Of a stretch of 64,000 nucleotides of DNA, positions 35,850 to 43,859 are shown in pieces (position 1 is the stretch's first letter; each line of letters begins with the position of its first letter). This stretch comes from Arthrobacter sp. 35W (GTDB lineage Bacteria > Actinomycetota > Actinomycetes > Actinomycetales > Micrococcaceae): contig NZ_KI519454.1 of NCBI RefSeq assembly GCF_000482545.1, positions 1,364,001 to 1,428,000 on the forward strand, in the 5' to 3' direction. The translations under genes were made by a program, and so were the position numbers. The notes beneath the pieces were generated by a model. It was given only the letters and a program-made list of their open reading frames with translations. It was not told the DNA's origin and did not search any database.

Positions 35850-37170
35850 GTGGTGCTCCAAACATTTCGGTGGCCCGCCGCAGGTCGACCGATGCGGCGA
35901 GGGCCGTTGCGGTGGTTTCGCCGCGCGCGGCAGAATCCCAGGCCGCGCGCATGCTCCGCACCCCGGCGGCCGGCCCATCGGGATGGCCATGGATCCCACC
36001 GCCGGCGAGGACCAACAGATCATCGGTGCCCGTGGCCGCGTAGGTTGCGTGGGCAAGGCCTGCCCACTGTCCGGACGATAGTACAGGCAAGGTCGCCGTC
36101 TGCCCCAGCAGGGGTTCGCGCACCGCGGCAATCGAGTCCAGCACCTCGGCGTCGCTCTCGTAGAACTTGTTGCTGATGCCGTTCGTGTGGAGGTGGTCGA
36201 CGCCGGAGAGCCTGGCCATCTTCTGCCAGGCCCGGAAGGAGAAGCCCAACTGGTCCGATCGGCTGATGGAGCCGAACATGGCCCGGTGTCCATGGATGGG
36301 GACCGTTGCATGGCGGCGCAGGAATTCAACCCCCGCCAGCCCGACCATGTTGATGCAGGCCATGACGCAGGTGCCGCCGGCCTCGACGACGAGATCATGG
36401 TTGGCTTCGAGCCGGCCGATGTCGTCGGTGATGTTGAAGGCATACATCGGCATCACGCCTGTGCGGTCGGCATGCCGGCGAAGCACGGGCATCACGGCGC
36501 GGACCCGCTCAGCCAGGGGGGCCGATGGGCCATTGCCCTGCAGCTCGTCGTCCTTGATGAAGTCCACTCCGGCGCCTGCCAGTTCCGCGACCACCTCGGC
36601 GAGGTCCGCCGGCGACAGCCCGATGCTCGGCTTGACGATGGTCCCCAGCAGCGCACCGGAGGGTCGGGACATGAGCCTTCTGGTTCCTTCAATGCCGAAG
36701 GCCGGCCCCGGATAGCGCTCCGCGAAGGCCGGGGGAAGGTCCAGATCCATGAGCTTGATGGCGGCGAGCTCTTTGATCTCGAACAGATTGCCGGCCACGG
36801 CGGCCTGAAGGTTTGGCAGCGAGGGCCCGAAGTTGGCCAGCGGGAAACGGATCCGCAGCTTCGCCCGGCGGCGTTTGGCCGGATCGCCGACGGCGCCGGG
36901 AAGCGGCGAGGAGCCCGTCAGGGGAATCTCCTCGAGGTCCACCACCTGGGCTGCGAAGCGGGAACGCAGCTCATCGGACTCCCGGGCGACCCGGACAAAC
37001 GTCCCGGTCGACTGTTCGCCGGCAAGCACAGCGGCGGCCCGCTGGAGGTCCAGGGAGGTTTCGATATGGTACGTCGCCACCACGTATTGTGGGTCTGCTT
37101 CGGCCACAGCGCCGGCGGACGTGGCCGGCGCCTGATGAGGAAGTGTCGTTTCAGTCATTGGTGTCACCAT
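35842..37170 (-). CDS. RuBisCO-like protein (form IV; OiaX/OiaT-like candidate)
   Basis: A 442-residue RuBisCO large-subunit homologue. Counterparts of nearly all catalytic residues are visible: Lys180 (GTIVKPSIGLSP), the carbamylation block Lys206-Asp208-Glu209 (FIKDDELQG), His295-Arg296 (PIHGHRAMFG), His326 or His328 (GVDHLHTN), loop-6 Lys335 (ISNKFYE), Ser366/Gly367 and the phosphate-binding GGG at 390-392. No small subunit or phosphoribulokinase is nearby, so it is not carbon fixation. Known RLPs near DUF1537 kinases are 3-oxo-isoapionate-4-phosphate decarboxylases or transcarboxylases. The start overlaps the GH127 stop by 7 bp; 37158 is an alternative start. Confidence 0.87.
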   Translation of the reverse strand: MVTPMTETTLPHQAPATSAGAVAEADPQYVVATYHIETSLDLQRAAAVLAGEQSTGTFVRVARESDELRSRFAAQVVDLEEIPLTGSSPLPGAVGDPAKRRRAKLRIRFPLANFGPSLPNLQAAVAGNLFEIKELAAIKLMDLDLPPAFAERYPGPAFGIEGTRRLMSRPSGALLGTIVKPSIGLSPADLAEVVAELAGAGVDFIKDDELQGNGPSAPLAERVRAVMPVLRRHADRTGVMPMYAFNITDDIGRLEANHDLVVEAGGTCVMACINMVGLAGVEFLRRHATVPIHGHRAMFGSISRSDQLGFSFRAWQKMARLSGVDHLHTNGISNKFYESDAEVLDSIAAVREPLLGQTATLPVLSSGQWAGLAHATYAATGTDDLLVLAGGGIHGHPDGPAAGVRSMRAAWDSAARGETTATALAASVDLRRATEMFGAPRG

Positions 37171-39152
37171 GCCAACGGGAGCCAGACGGACATTTCGGAG
37201 GGCCCGCGGTTGCCCCAGGCAAAGTAGGGGATCAGCCTCACGGGAGCGGTGCGCAGCTCGGCGTCGTCAACCTCGGCATAGAGCCCCTGTTCCTGGACCT
37301 GCGGGAGAATGACTGCCTCGCATTCGAGCACCACCATCGGCCGTCCTTCGACGTCGCGCTCCACGGGTGTGAAGGTGGTGCCGCGGCGCAGCGCAACCTG
37401 CTCCATCCTCACGCCATCGGGCAGATCCTGGCTTTCGACGCAGTAGACGACAGGACCACGGGTCACGGCAACCTGGTTGGAGATTTCCTCGGCCAGACGG
37501 TGCCCGCGGACCATTCTCACCGGCATGGGCAGCACCAGGGAGATGGTGTCGCCCACCTGCCACGGCCGGTCAAGGGTGGCGTACGTCCCTGGCGCGCCGA
37601 CGGCAACCTGTTCGCCGTTGACGGCGATGGTGCTGCCTTCACTCCAGCCGGGAATGCGCAGTTTCAGCGGCAGCCCGCCGTCCGCCACCGAGGTTACGGT
37701 GAAGTCGACATTCTCACCCCAGGGCTGGGCGGAGGTTTCCTGCAGCCCGATGCCACGGCCGTCGACTTCGACCTGGACCTGTGCGCTTCCATAGAGGTGG
37801 ACCCAAAGGCCGTCGTCCGAGGTGGACATGGCCCGCTCGTGGAACTGGGCCAGCGTGCGTGCGATGTTGGGTGGGCAGCAGAAGCAGCTCATGTATTCCG
37901 CACGCAGGCGGGCGTCCGACGGCGGCGGGGTGGGAATCGGGCGCTGGGCCGTATCGCCGGGCATGCGGAGGTCGAACGGGAGCCCACGCACCTGGCGCAG
38001 GGGGTTCGTATAGAAGTAGCGCGTTCCATCGAGGCTGATGCTGGCCAGCAGGCTGTTGTAGGCAATCCGTTCAATGACGTCGGCATACGCCGCGTCACCG
38101 GTGAGTGCCAGCATCCGCTCGCTCCAAAAGATCATGCCGATGTTGGCGCAGGATTCGTTGTGTGCCGTGGTGTTGGGCAGCTGGAACGCCCGCCCGTACG
38201 CCTGGTGCACGCGGCTGATGTCGCTTTGCATGGGGTTGCCGTCCGGAGAGGCGCCGTCGTACAAGGCACCGCACCCTCCGGTGATGTAGAGCTTGGTGTC
38301 AACCACGTCCTTCCAGAGGCGGTCGAGCACGGTGGCGAGCTCATCGTCGCCGGTCTCGGCGACGATGTCCGCAAGCCCCGCGTACAGATAGTTGGCCCGG
38401 ACCGCGTGGCCCGCGGCGACCTTCTGGTCCCGGACCCGCACACGGTCCTGGTTGTCATCGCCCCCCTCGAAGTCGTCACGCACGGTGACAAAGGATTCGG
38501 CCAAACGGAGGTAGCGTTCGTTGCCGGTCTCCCTGTACAGCTCAATGACGGCCATGTAGTGGGACGGGCAGATTGCACTGCGTGCCAGCTGGTCCGTGTG
38601 GTTTGTGGCCAGATCCTCCAGGAACCCGGCAGCCCTTTCCGCGGCGTCCAACAGAACCGTGCTGCCGGTGACGCGGTGGTGGCGCACGCCGGCAGTGATC
38701 AGGTGGCCCAGGTTGTACGTTTCGAAGTTGAACCTGTCGGCAAGGGCCTGGGCCGTTTCGCTGTTGCGCTCGGCAATGCGGGTGGGCGTGTGGAGGTAGC
38801 CGTCCTCACGCTGGACCGAGGCGATCTTGGCGGCGATCTGGTTGATCTCCTCTGCCAGCTCTGGATCGGGTGTGGTCTCCAGCAGGCTGATGGCCGCCTC
38901 GAGCCACTTGTAGAAATCACCGTCCAGGAACGGAGGGCCCTGGTGCCTGCCCTGGGCATCGCCGGCCGCGATGAGGAAATTCCGCCACCCGGGACTCACC
39001 GCCGGATCACTGAGCGAGTTCCACATGCTTGGCACAGTGACTGTGCGGGTGCGTTCAAGTTGATCTCCCCAGAAGCCGCCGTCCCACGTGATATTGGCTG
39101 CGGCAAGTGCGGAGAGCGGAGCATGCTGGCGCTTCGCTGTACTGCTGTTCAT
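37164..39152 (-). CDS. beta-L-arabinofuranosidase, GH127 family
   Basis: A 662-residue (alpha/alpha)6-barrel glycosidase. The zinc/cysteine active site of the family is visible: Glu333 and Cys335 in HNESCANIGM, and Cys425-Cys426 in MSCFCCPPNIART, where the first of the pair is the thiol nucleophile. A beta-sandwich follows after ~450. GH127 removes beta-L-arabinofuranose from plant arabinans, extensin sugars or rhamnogalacturonan-II side chains. There is no signal peptide. GAGGA precedes the ATG. It is the first gene of a three-gene operon with the RuBisCO-like protein and kinase. Confidence 0.92.
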   Translation of the reverse strand: MNSSTAKRQHAPLSALAAANITWDGGFWGDQLERTRTVTVPSMWNSLSDPAVSPGWRNFLIAAGDAQGRHQGPPFLDGDFYKWLEAAISLLETTPDPELAEEINQIAAKIASVQREDGYLHTPTRIAERNSETAQALADRFNFETYNLGHLITAGVRHHRVTGSTVLLDAAERAAGFLEDLATNHTDQLARSAICPSHYMAVIELYRETGNERYLRLAESFVTVRDDFEGGDDNQDRVRVRDQKVAAGHAVRANYLYAGLADIVAETGDDELATVLDRLWKDVVDTKLYITGGCGALYDGASPDGNPMQSDISRVHQAYGRAFQLPNTTAHNESCANIGMIFWSERMLALTGDAAYADVIERIAYNSLLASISLDGTRYFYTNPLRQVRGLPFDLRMPGDTAQRPIPTPPPSDARLRAEYMSCFCCPPNIARTLAQFHERAMSTSDDGLWVHLYGSAQVQVEVDGRGIGLQETSAQPWGENVDFTVTSVADGGLPLKLRIPGWSEGSTIAVNGEQVAVGAPGTYATLDRPWQVGDTISLVLPMPVRMVRGHRLAEEISNQVAVTRGPVVYCVESQDLPDGVRMEQVALRRGTTFTPVERDVEGRPMVVLECEAVILPQVQEQGLYAEVDDAELRTAPVRLIPYFAWGNRGPSEMSVWLPLAW

Positions 39153-39204
39153 GGTGTCGTCCTCGTTGTCGATTCCCTCATCAGGCGGGCGCCTGCATGC
39201 GTTG

Positions 39205-39290
39205 GTGACTATTCTCGCAAACTCGAATGAATATTCACAATAGCCGAGCGCAGTGATATGCTCAACGCGAACGAGGGGGTGAATATTCTC
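39205..39290. promoter_or_regulatory. three GTGAATATTCAC-like operators and a promoter
   Basis: GTGACTATTCTC (39205-39216), ATGAATATTCAC (39227-39238) and GTGAATATTCTC (39279-39290) match the palindrome GTGAATATTCAC at 10, 11 and 11 of 12 positions. The first two centres are 22 bp apart, two helical turns. On the plus strand TTCACA (39234-39239) and TATGCT (39257-39262) with 17-bp spacing form a promoter for the racemase-like gene, overlapped by the second site. The SorC-family gene at 39988 is the obvious candidate binder. Confidence 0.7.
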
Positions 39291-39326
39291 TCGAAGATGA
39301 CTGAACACGCACGAACGGACAACGAA

Positions 39327-39998
39327 ATGAATGAAACCCCCAGGATCGCGTTGCTGCACACGGGCGCGGTCGTGATCGGTCCCGTCATGGACATCGTGAA
39401 ACGGGAGCTGCCGGGCGTTACGGCCATCAACTACCTGGACGATCGCATTGTCGCCGACCTCAGCGACCCCGAGCTGTTCGATTCGGTGCCCCGCCGTGTT
39501 GGCGCACTGGCAAGGGCAGCAGCGGACGCCGGTGCAGTTGCCGTCATGTTGACGTGCTCGTCCATTTCAGAATTGGCGGCGCCCATTTCGGCCGAGGTGG
39601 GGATTCCGATCCTCAGGATCGATGAGGCCATGGCCGATGAGGCTGTTGCGGCTGGGGACCGGATCACGGTGCTGGCAACCCTGGCGACAACCTGCGCGCC
39701 GACGACCCGGCTCATTGCCGAGCGGGCCAAGGCGGCCGGGCGCACGCCATCCATCAACAGTGTGGTTGTTGAAGGCGCCTTCGCCGCAGTATCGTCCGGC
39801 GATCGTGCCAGGCACGATGTCCTGGTGGCCGCCGCGATCCAAAAGGCCTCGGAGTCCTCCGATGTGGTGGTGCTGGCGCAGGCCTCGATGGCAAGCGCCG
39901 CCCAGATCTGCGACGTGGCGGTGCCGGTGTTGACGAGCATGGAATCAGGCGTGAAGCGTCTCCACCAGCTGCTCGCGGCGCTCCCCGCTAAGGGGTGA
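39327..39998 (+). CDS. Asp/Glu racemase-superfamily protein
   Basis: A 223-residue protein of the aspartate/glutamate/hydantoin racemase fold (also arylmalonate decarboxylase and maleate isomerase). RIALLHTGAVVIGPVMDIVK opens the first half and VMLTCSSISELA carries Cys77. The second half has VVLAQASMASA where racemases normally have the second catalytic Cys, so a two-base racemase mechanism is unlikely. It may be a decarboxylase or isomerase using one Cys. I chose the ATG at 39327 because earlier starts lack ribosome sites and overlap the operators. Converges with the SorC gene, overlapping by 11 bp. Confidence 0.75.
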   Translation: MNETPRIALLHTGAVVIGPVMDIVKRELPGVTAINYLDDRIVADLSDPELFDSVPRRVGALARAAADAGAVAVMLTCSSISELAAPISAEVGIPILRIDEAMADEAVAAGDRITVLATLATTCAPTTRLIAERAKAAGRTPSINSVVVEGAFAAVSSGDRARHDVLVAAAIQKASESSDVVVLAQASMASAAQICDVAVPVLTSMESGVKRLHQLLAALPAKG

Positions 39999-41004
39999 GC
40001 CCAACGGGCAGCGGATCCGCGGCGGAACTGTCCGGAGCCACCAGTGCTTCAGCGGTGTGGATGTCGGTAACGAGCACGTTGACCCAGCCCCCGGCCAAGG
40101 CCCCGCGGATGGGTTCACGTTTGCGCCGGCCGCCGGCGACGCCCATGCGGCGGGGGATCGACAGGAAGTTCTCAACGGGTATGGAAATGGTGCGTGAGGC
40201 GAGGTCGCCCGTGACGGAGGTTCCATCCGCGGTGAAGACATGGTGACAAATGTCGCCGACGGCTCCCGCCGCCAGCAGCCGCTCAAGATCCTGCGGGGAG
40301 AAGGCATTCCCGCTTTCGGCAAGCAAGTCAGAGGGTTCAATGCTGCCGATGCCCACCACGGCCATGGTGAGTTCGCTCCATCGCCGCGTCACCTCGGTCA
40401 GGGCGACATCCTGCAGCAGGCTGTCGCGGGTGGCCCGGTCCGCGACCACGCCGGGGGCCGGCACGTAGACCGGTTTGGCGCCGAGCATCCGGGCGAACTC
40501 GCCCGCGAGCCGCTGCGCCTGGTTCTGGACCTCGGGTGTTCCGATGCCACCCAGAAGCTGCACCACTTCGGCGGCGCCGCCAACGGTGAAGGGGCGCATC
40601 CTGTCGACCAGGGCCAGCAGCGTCTGGCTCCACGAGGAGATGCCGATGCGGTCGCCGCCGCCCAGTGTGGCCTCAAGGTAGCTCCCGGCCGCCGCGCCGA
40701 GCGCAGAGTGGACGGCGAGTTCGTCGTCGTCGTTCTCGATATCGACGACGACGGCTTCCAGCAGGCCGAATTTCGCTTCGAGCTGCTCTTCCAGGTCCGA
40801 ATACAGGCCCGGAGAGACCATGACAGTGGTGCGGACGATTCCCTGGGCGGCGGCCCGCTTGAGGAGGCGGGAGACCTTCGCCTGGGAGATGTTCAGGGCC
40901 GTGGCGATGTCTGCCTGGCGGATGCCACGCTCATGGTACATGCGGGCAACTTTTGTCAGGAGCCGTACTTGCCCGTCAACTACAGTGTGGCGGCCGCTGG
41001 GCAT
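39988..41004 (-). CDS. SorC/DeoR-type sugar-responsive transcriptional regulator
   Basis: A 338-residue regulator. The helix-turn-helix spans ~15-57 (VARMYHERGIRQADIATALN, then ISQAKVSRLLKRAA). The sugar-phosphate-binding domain follows (LGGGDRIGISSWSQTLLALV; LADRVGVAGGRRK-like strands near the C-terminus, including RRMGVAGGRRKREPIRGALA). I chose the ATG at 41004 with GGAG six bases upstream. SorC proteins usually sense a phosphorylated sugar, which fits the kinase-containing operon nearby. It is divergent from the SDR gene and may bind the sites at 39205-39290. Confidence 0.88.
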   Translation of the reverse strand: MPSGRHTVVDGQVRLLTKVARMYHERGIRQADIATALNISQAKVSRLLKRAAAQGIVRTTVMVSPGLYSDLEEQLEAKFGLLEAVVVDIENDDDELAVHSALGAAAGSYLEATLGGGDRIGISSWSQTLLALVDRMRPFTVGGAAEVVQLLGGIGTPEVQNQAQRLAGEFARMLGAKPVYVPAPGVVADRATRDSLLQDVALTEVTRRWSELTMAVVGIGSIEPSDLLAESGNAFSPQDLERLLAAGAVGDICHHVFTADGTSVTGDLASRTISIPVENFLSIPRRMGVAGGRRKREPIRGALAGGWVNVLVTDIHTAEALVAPDSSAADPLPVGLTP

Positions 41005-41171
41005 GGGGGTCTCCGATCGGGGTGGCGAAACTGCAGGATGCATCCCGTGGATGTCCAGCCGTGGAACCGTCCATGCATGCTTGCCACAATTGTATCAGTA
41101 TTCGTTATTGACAGATTATTCAATTGGTGGAAGGTCCAGACAACCACCATGCACACAGAGAAGAGCAACGC

Positions 41172-42053
41172 ATGCGCATTGCAGTAACCGGCAGCTCAGG
41201 GAAGCTGGGTCGGGCCACGGTTGACCGGCTGCGCCAGGACGGGCATGACGTCGTTGGGCTGGACCTCGCGGGAGCCCCCGGCGTTGGATTCACCCGGGTG
41301 GACCTTGCCGACTACGGCCAGACGATCGACAGCCTGCTCGGCGTCACGGCACGGCATGAAGGGCTGGATGCGGTGGTCCACCTCGCAGCCATACCCGTCA
41401 ACGGGCTGGTGCCCGATGCCGCGACGTTCCAGAACAACATCACCGTCAGCTTCAATGTTGTCCACGCTGCCATGCGGGCCGGCGTCCGCAGGATTGTCAC
41501 GGCATCCAGCATCACGGCCATGGGATTCCCCTTCGACGAACCGCCGGCGGCCCTGCCCATCGACGAATCCACCACCGCCGCCAACAACACCTACGCTTTG
41601 GGCAAAGTGGCGGAAGAGGCCATGTGGCGCGAGCTTGTCCGGTGGGAGGAGGGCTTGAGCATCAGCTCGCTGCGGTTCACCAACGTCGTTGCTCCCGGCG
41701 AGTATGGAAGCTTTGCCCGGGCCTCCAATCCCGACTACAGGCGCGACCTGATGTTCAGCTACGTTGACTCACGCGATGGTGCCCTAGCGGTGTCACTCGC
41801 GCTGGAGCACGCGTCGCCCGGCTTTGACGTGTACGACGTCGCAGCGTCGGACACCGGAAGTGCCATTCCCACGGCGGAGCTCGCCACACTCCACTTTCCC
41901 GGCGTCCCGCTGCGGAAGGGTCTGGGCGAGTTTGAAACGCTCATGTCCATCGACAAGGCGCGGAGCCGCTGGGGATTTGAACCGGAGCACCTGTGGCGCG
42001 GCGAATACGCGGCGCACCTGGCATCGCTCCCAGCCGGCCCCTCTCCCACCTGA
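41172..42053 (+). CDS. NAD(P)-dependent sugar dehydrogenase/epimerase, extended SDR
   Basis: A 293-residue Rossmann enzyme: MRIAVTGSSGKLGRATVDRL with the nucleotide-binding glycines, VVHLAAIPVNG, ITASSITAMG-type Ser motif (RRIVTASSITAMGFPFDEPP) and the catalytic NTYALGKVAEEAM (Tyr-x-x-x-Lys). The overall form resembles uronate and sugar 1-dehydrogenases that yield lactones, which would feed the SMP-30 lactonase. GAAGAG precedes the ATG at 41172. The upstream region is AT-rich with TTGACA at 41108-41113. It is divergent from the SorC regulator and likely under its control. Confidence 0.83.
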   Translation: MRIAVTGSSGKLGRATVDRLRQDGHDVVGLDLAGAPGVGFTRVDLADYGQTIDSLLGVTARHEGLDAVVHLAAIPVNGLVPDAATFQNNITVSFNVVHAAMRAGVRRIVTASSITAMGFPFDEPPAALPIDESTTAANNTYALGKVAEEAMWRELVRWEEGLSISSLRFTNVVAPGEYGSFARASNPDYRRDLMFSYVDSRDGALAVSLALEHASPGFDVYDVAASDTGSAIPTAELATLHFPGVPLRKGLGEFETLMSIDKARSRWGFEPEHLWRGEYAAHLASLPAGPSPT

Positions 42054-42063
42054 GGCGTCCACG

Positions 42064-42104
42064 CACCGGCCGGTGCCTCCGCAGTGCGGAGGCACCGGCC
42101 GGTG
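42064..42104. terminator. 20-bp perfect hairpin between convergent genes
   Basis: CACCGGCCGGTGCCTCCGCA (42064-42083) and its exact complement (42085-42104) flank one central base. It lies between the SDR stop and the VOC gene stop and probably terminates transcription in both directions. Confidence 0.85.
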
Positions 42105-42109
42105 GCTGG

Positions 42110-42481
42110 TCAGCGGTGCTGGTCCACAATGATCGGATTGCCGTCCGGATCTTGCAGCATGAAGCTGGCCGGTCCCGTCGATTCCTCATCCGCCTCCGAG
42201 AGGAACTGCACGCCCTGGGCCTTCAAGTCCCGCTGGAGGTCGCGGACATCGGTGAAGGAGCCGAGCTCCTGCGCATTCTGGTTCCAACCGGGGTTGAACG
42301 TCAGGGCGTTCTGCTCGAACATTCCCTGGAAGAGCCCAATGACGGTCTCGCCATTCTTCAGAATCAGCCAGTTTTGGGCGATGTCGCCACCGTGCTTGGT
42401 AAAGCCGAGCTTCCCGTAGAAGGCCGCCGAGGCCTCGATGTCCTTCACGGTGAGGCTGATCGAAAAGGCGCCCAGTTCCAT
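42110..42481 (-). CDS. VOC-family (glyoxalase/bleomycin-resistance-like) protein
   Basis: A 123-residue single-domain protein: [20 protein letters not shown] opens the fold, and [16 protein letters not shown] ends it with typical metal-ligand residues. [20 protein letters not shown] is the usual second strand-helix. Its reaction is unassigned; related proteins are annotated as glyoxalases or lyases. AGGGAAC lies immediately before the ATG. It is isolated between a strong hairpin and an inverted-repeat element, so it is probably transcribed alone. Confidence 0.82.
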   Translation of the reverse strand: MELGAFSISLTVKDIEASAAFYGKLGFTKHGGDIAQNWLILKNGETVIGLFQGMFEQNALTFNPGWNQNAQELGSFTDVRDLQRDLKAQGVQFLSEADEESTGPASFMLQDPDGNPIIVDQHR

Positions 42482-42586
42482 GTTCCCTGCTCCGCTCTGA
42501 GTGGTGGATTCCCTACGATGATGGTCGGAGACCATCTGGGCGGAGCCTAGCACCGTGGCAGTGCACGCGGCCCCTGTCACGCACAA

Positions 42587-42647
42587 AACTGAGTGACAGC
42601 TATCGCACACTCCACGCTCTGGAACGTGCGATAACTGTCACTCAGTT
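42587..42647. repeat. 22-bp inverted-repeat element
   Basis: Arms 42587-42608 (beginning AACTGAGTGACAGCTATCGC) and 42626-42647 are complementary at 21 of 22 positions around a 17-nt loop. Unlike the GC-only terminators here, the arms are of mixed composition. It follows the ridA stop by 8 bp. It may be the terminator of that operon or a dispersed palindromic element; no second copy is in the window. Confidence 0.75.
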
Positions 42648-42654
42648 GGGTGGA

Positions 42655-43035
42655 TCAGGGGATGGCGGCGACGACGTCGATCTCGACCAGGAAGTCGCCC
42701 AGGAACGAGCCCACGGTGGTGCGCGCCGGGAAGGGTGCCTCGATGTACTTGGCGTAGATGCTGTTGAAGCCGTTGAAGTCGCGGCCCGGGTGGTGCAGGT
42801 GCACGGTGGCCTTGACGACGTGGGAGAAGTCCAGCCCGTGCGCGGCCAGGACGGCGGAGAGGTTCTTCATGGCCTGCACGCTCTGCTCTTCGATGGTGGT
42901 GCCCACCGTGTCCCCGGTCACCGGGTCATGCGGCGTCTGCCCCGCCGTGTAGAGGAAGCCGTTGGCGGCGATGGCCTGGGAGTACGGGCCCGCGGGGACG
43001 GGGGCAAGCGTGGTGGTGATCTGCTCTCGGAGCAT
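42655..43035 (-). CDS. ridA: RidA-family enamine/imine deaminase
   Basis: A 126-residue YjgF/YER057c/UK114 protein: [20 protein letters not shown] at the start, [20 protein letters not shown] in the middle and [19 protein letters not shown], where the Arg binds the substrate carboxylate. RidA hydrolyses reactive 2-imino acids to 2-oxo acids and ammonia. It is the last gene of the operon with a flavin oxidase and amino-acid importer, implying an imine product in that pathway. Confidence 0.92.
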   Translation of the reverse strand: MLREQITTTLAPVPAGPYSQAIAANGFLYTAGQTPHDPVTGDTVGTTIEEQSVQAMKNLSAVLAAHGLDFSHVVKATVHLHHPGRDFNGFNSIYAKYIEAPFPARTTVGSFLGDFLVEIDVVAAIP

Positions 43036-43094
43036 GGGGTGGTTCCTTTCTGGATGCCGGCCGGCGGGCCGGCCAACGGGTGGGACGGTGGTGG

Positions 43095-43859
43095 TCAGAG
43101 GACCTTGGAGAGGAAGGCCTGGGTGCGTTCGTGCTTCGGGTTGCCCAGGACCTCGGCGGGCGGGCCGCTTTCGACGACGACGCCCTGGTCCATGAAGACC
43201 ACCTGGTCGGCGACCTGGCGGGCGAAGGCGAGCTCGTGGGTGACCACGACCATCGTCATCCCGGCCTCGGCGAGGGACTTCATGACGTCGAGCACCTCGC
43301 CGACGAGCTCGGGGTCCAGGGCCGACGTCGGCTCATCGAAGAGCATGAGCTTGGGCTTCATGGCCAGCGCCCGGGCGATGGCCACCCGCTGCTGCTGCCC
43401 GCCGGAGAGCTCCTGGGGGTAGGCGCCGCCGCGGTTGCCGAGCCCGACCCGGTCCAGCAGCGTCTGCGCCTCGACGGTGACCTCGCTGCGCGGGCGGCCC
43501 AGGACCCGGATGGGCGCTTCGACAATGTTCTCCAGCACCGTCATGTGCGGGAAGAGGTTGAAGCGTTGGAAGACCATCCCGGCGGCCCGCCGTGAGCGCG
43601 CCGTTTGGCGTTCCTTCATTTCGTAGAGCTTGCCGTTGCGTTCGGCGTAGCCCACCAGCTGCTGGTCCACGTACAGGCGTCCGGCGTCGACCTTTTCCAG
43701 GTGGTTGATGCAGCGCAGGAAGGTCGTCTTTCCGGAACCGGACGGGCCGATCAGGCAGGTAACCGAGCCGCGGTCGATCTTCAGAGTGATGCCCTTGAGG
43801 ATCTCCGTGGAGCCGAAGCTCTTGCGGACGCCCTGGGCTTCCACCATGGCGGTGTTCAT
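43095..43859 (-). CDS. polar amino acid ABC transporter ATPase (GlnQ/HisP type)
   Basis: A 254-residue ATPase: Walker [11 protein letters not shown], the signature [15 protein letters not shown], Walker [16 protein letters not shown] and the switch His in [31 protein letters not shown] is typical of the polar-amino-acid subfamily. It powers the adjacent permease; the ATG overlaps the permease stop (ATGA). A 59-bp gap separates it from ridA. Confidence 0.95.
   Translation of the reverse strand: MNTAMVEAQGVRKSFGSTEILKGITLKIDRGSVTCLIGPSGSGKTTFLRCINHLEKVDAGRLYVDQQLVGYAERNGKLYEMKERQTARSRRAAGMVFQRFNLFPHMTVLENIVEAPIRVLGRPRSEVTVEAQTLLDRVGLGNRGGAYPQELSGGQQQRVAIARALAMKPKLMLFDEPTSALDPELVGEVLDVMKSLAEAGMTMVVVTHELAFARQVADQVVFMDQGVVVESGPPAEVLGNPKHERTQAFLSKVL

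Noticed and set aside
37164-41171. Autotrophic RuBisCO locus
   Set aside because: No small subunit, phosphoribulokinase or carboxysome genes; the gene context is sugar catabolism.
41932-41939. TTGAAACG match as a fourth glycan-regulon operator
   Set aside because: It lies inside the SDR coding sequence and is not part of a palindrome.
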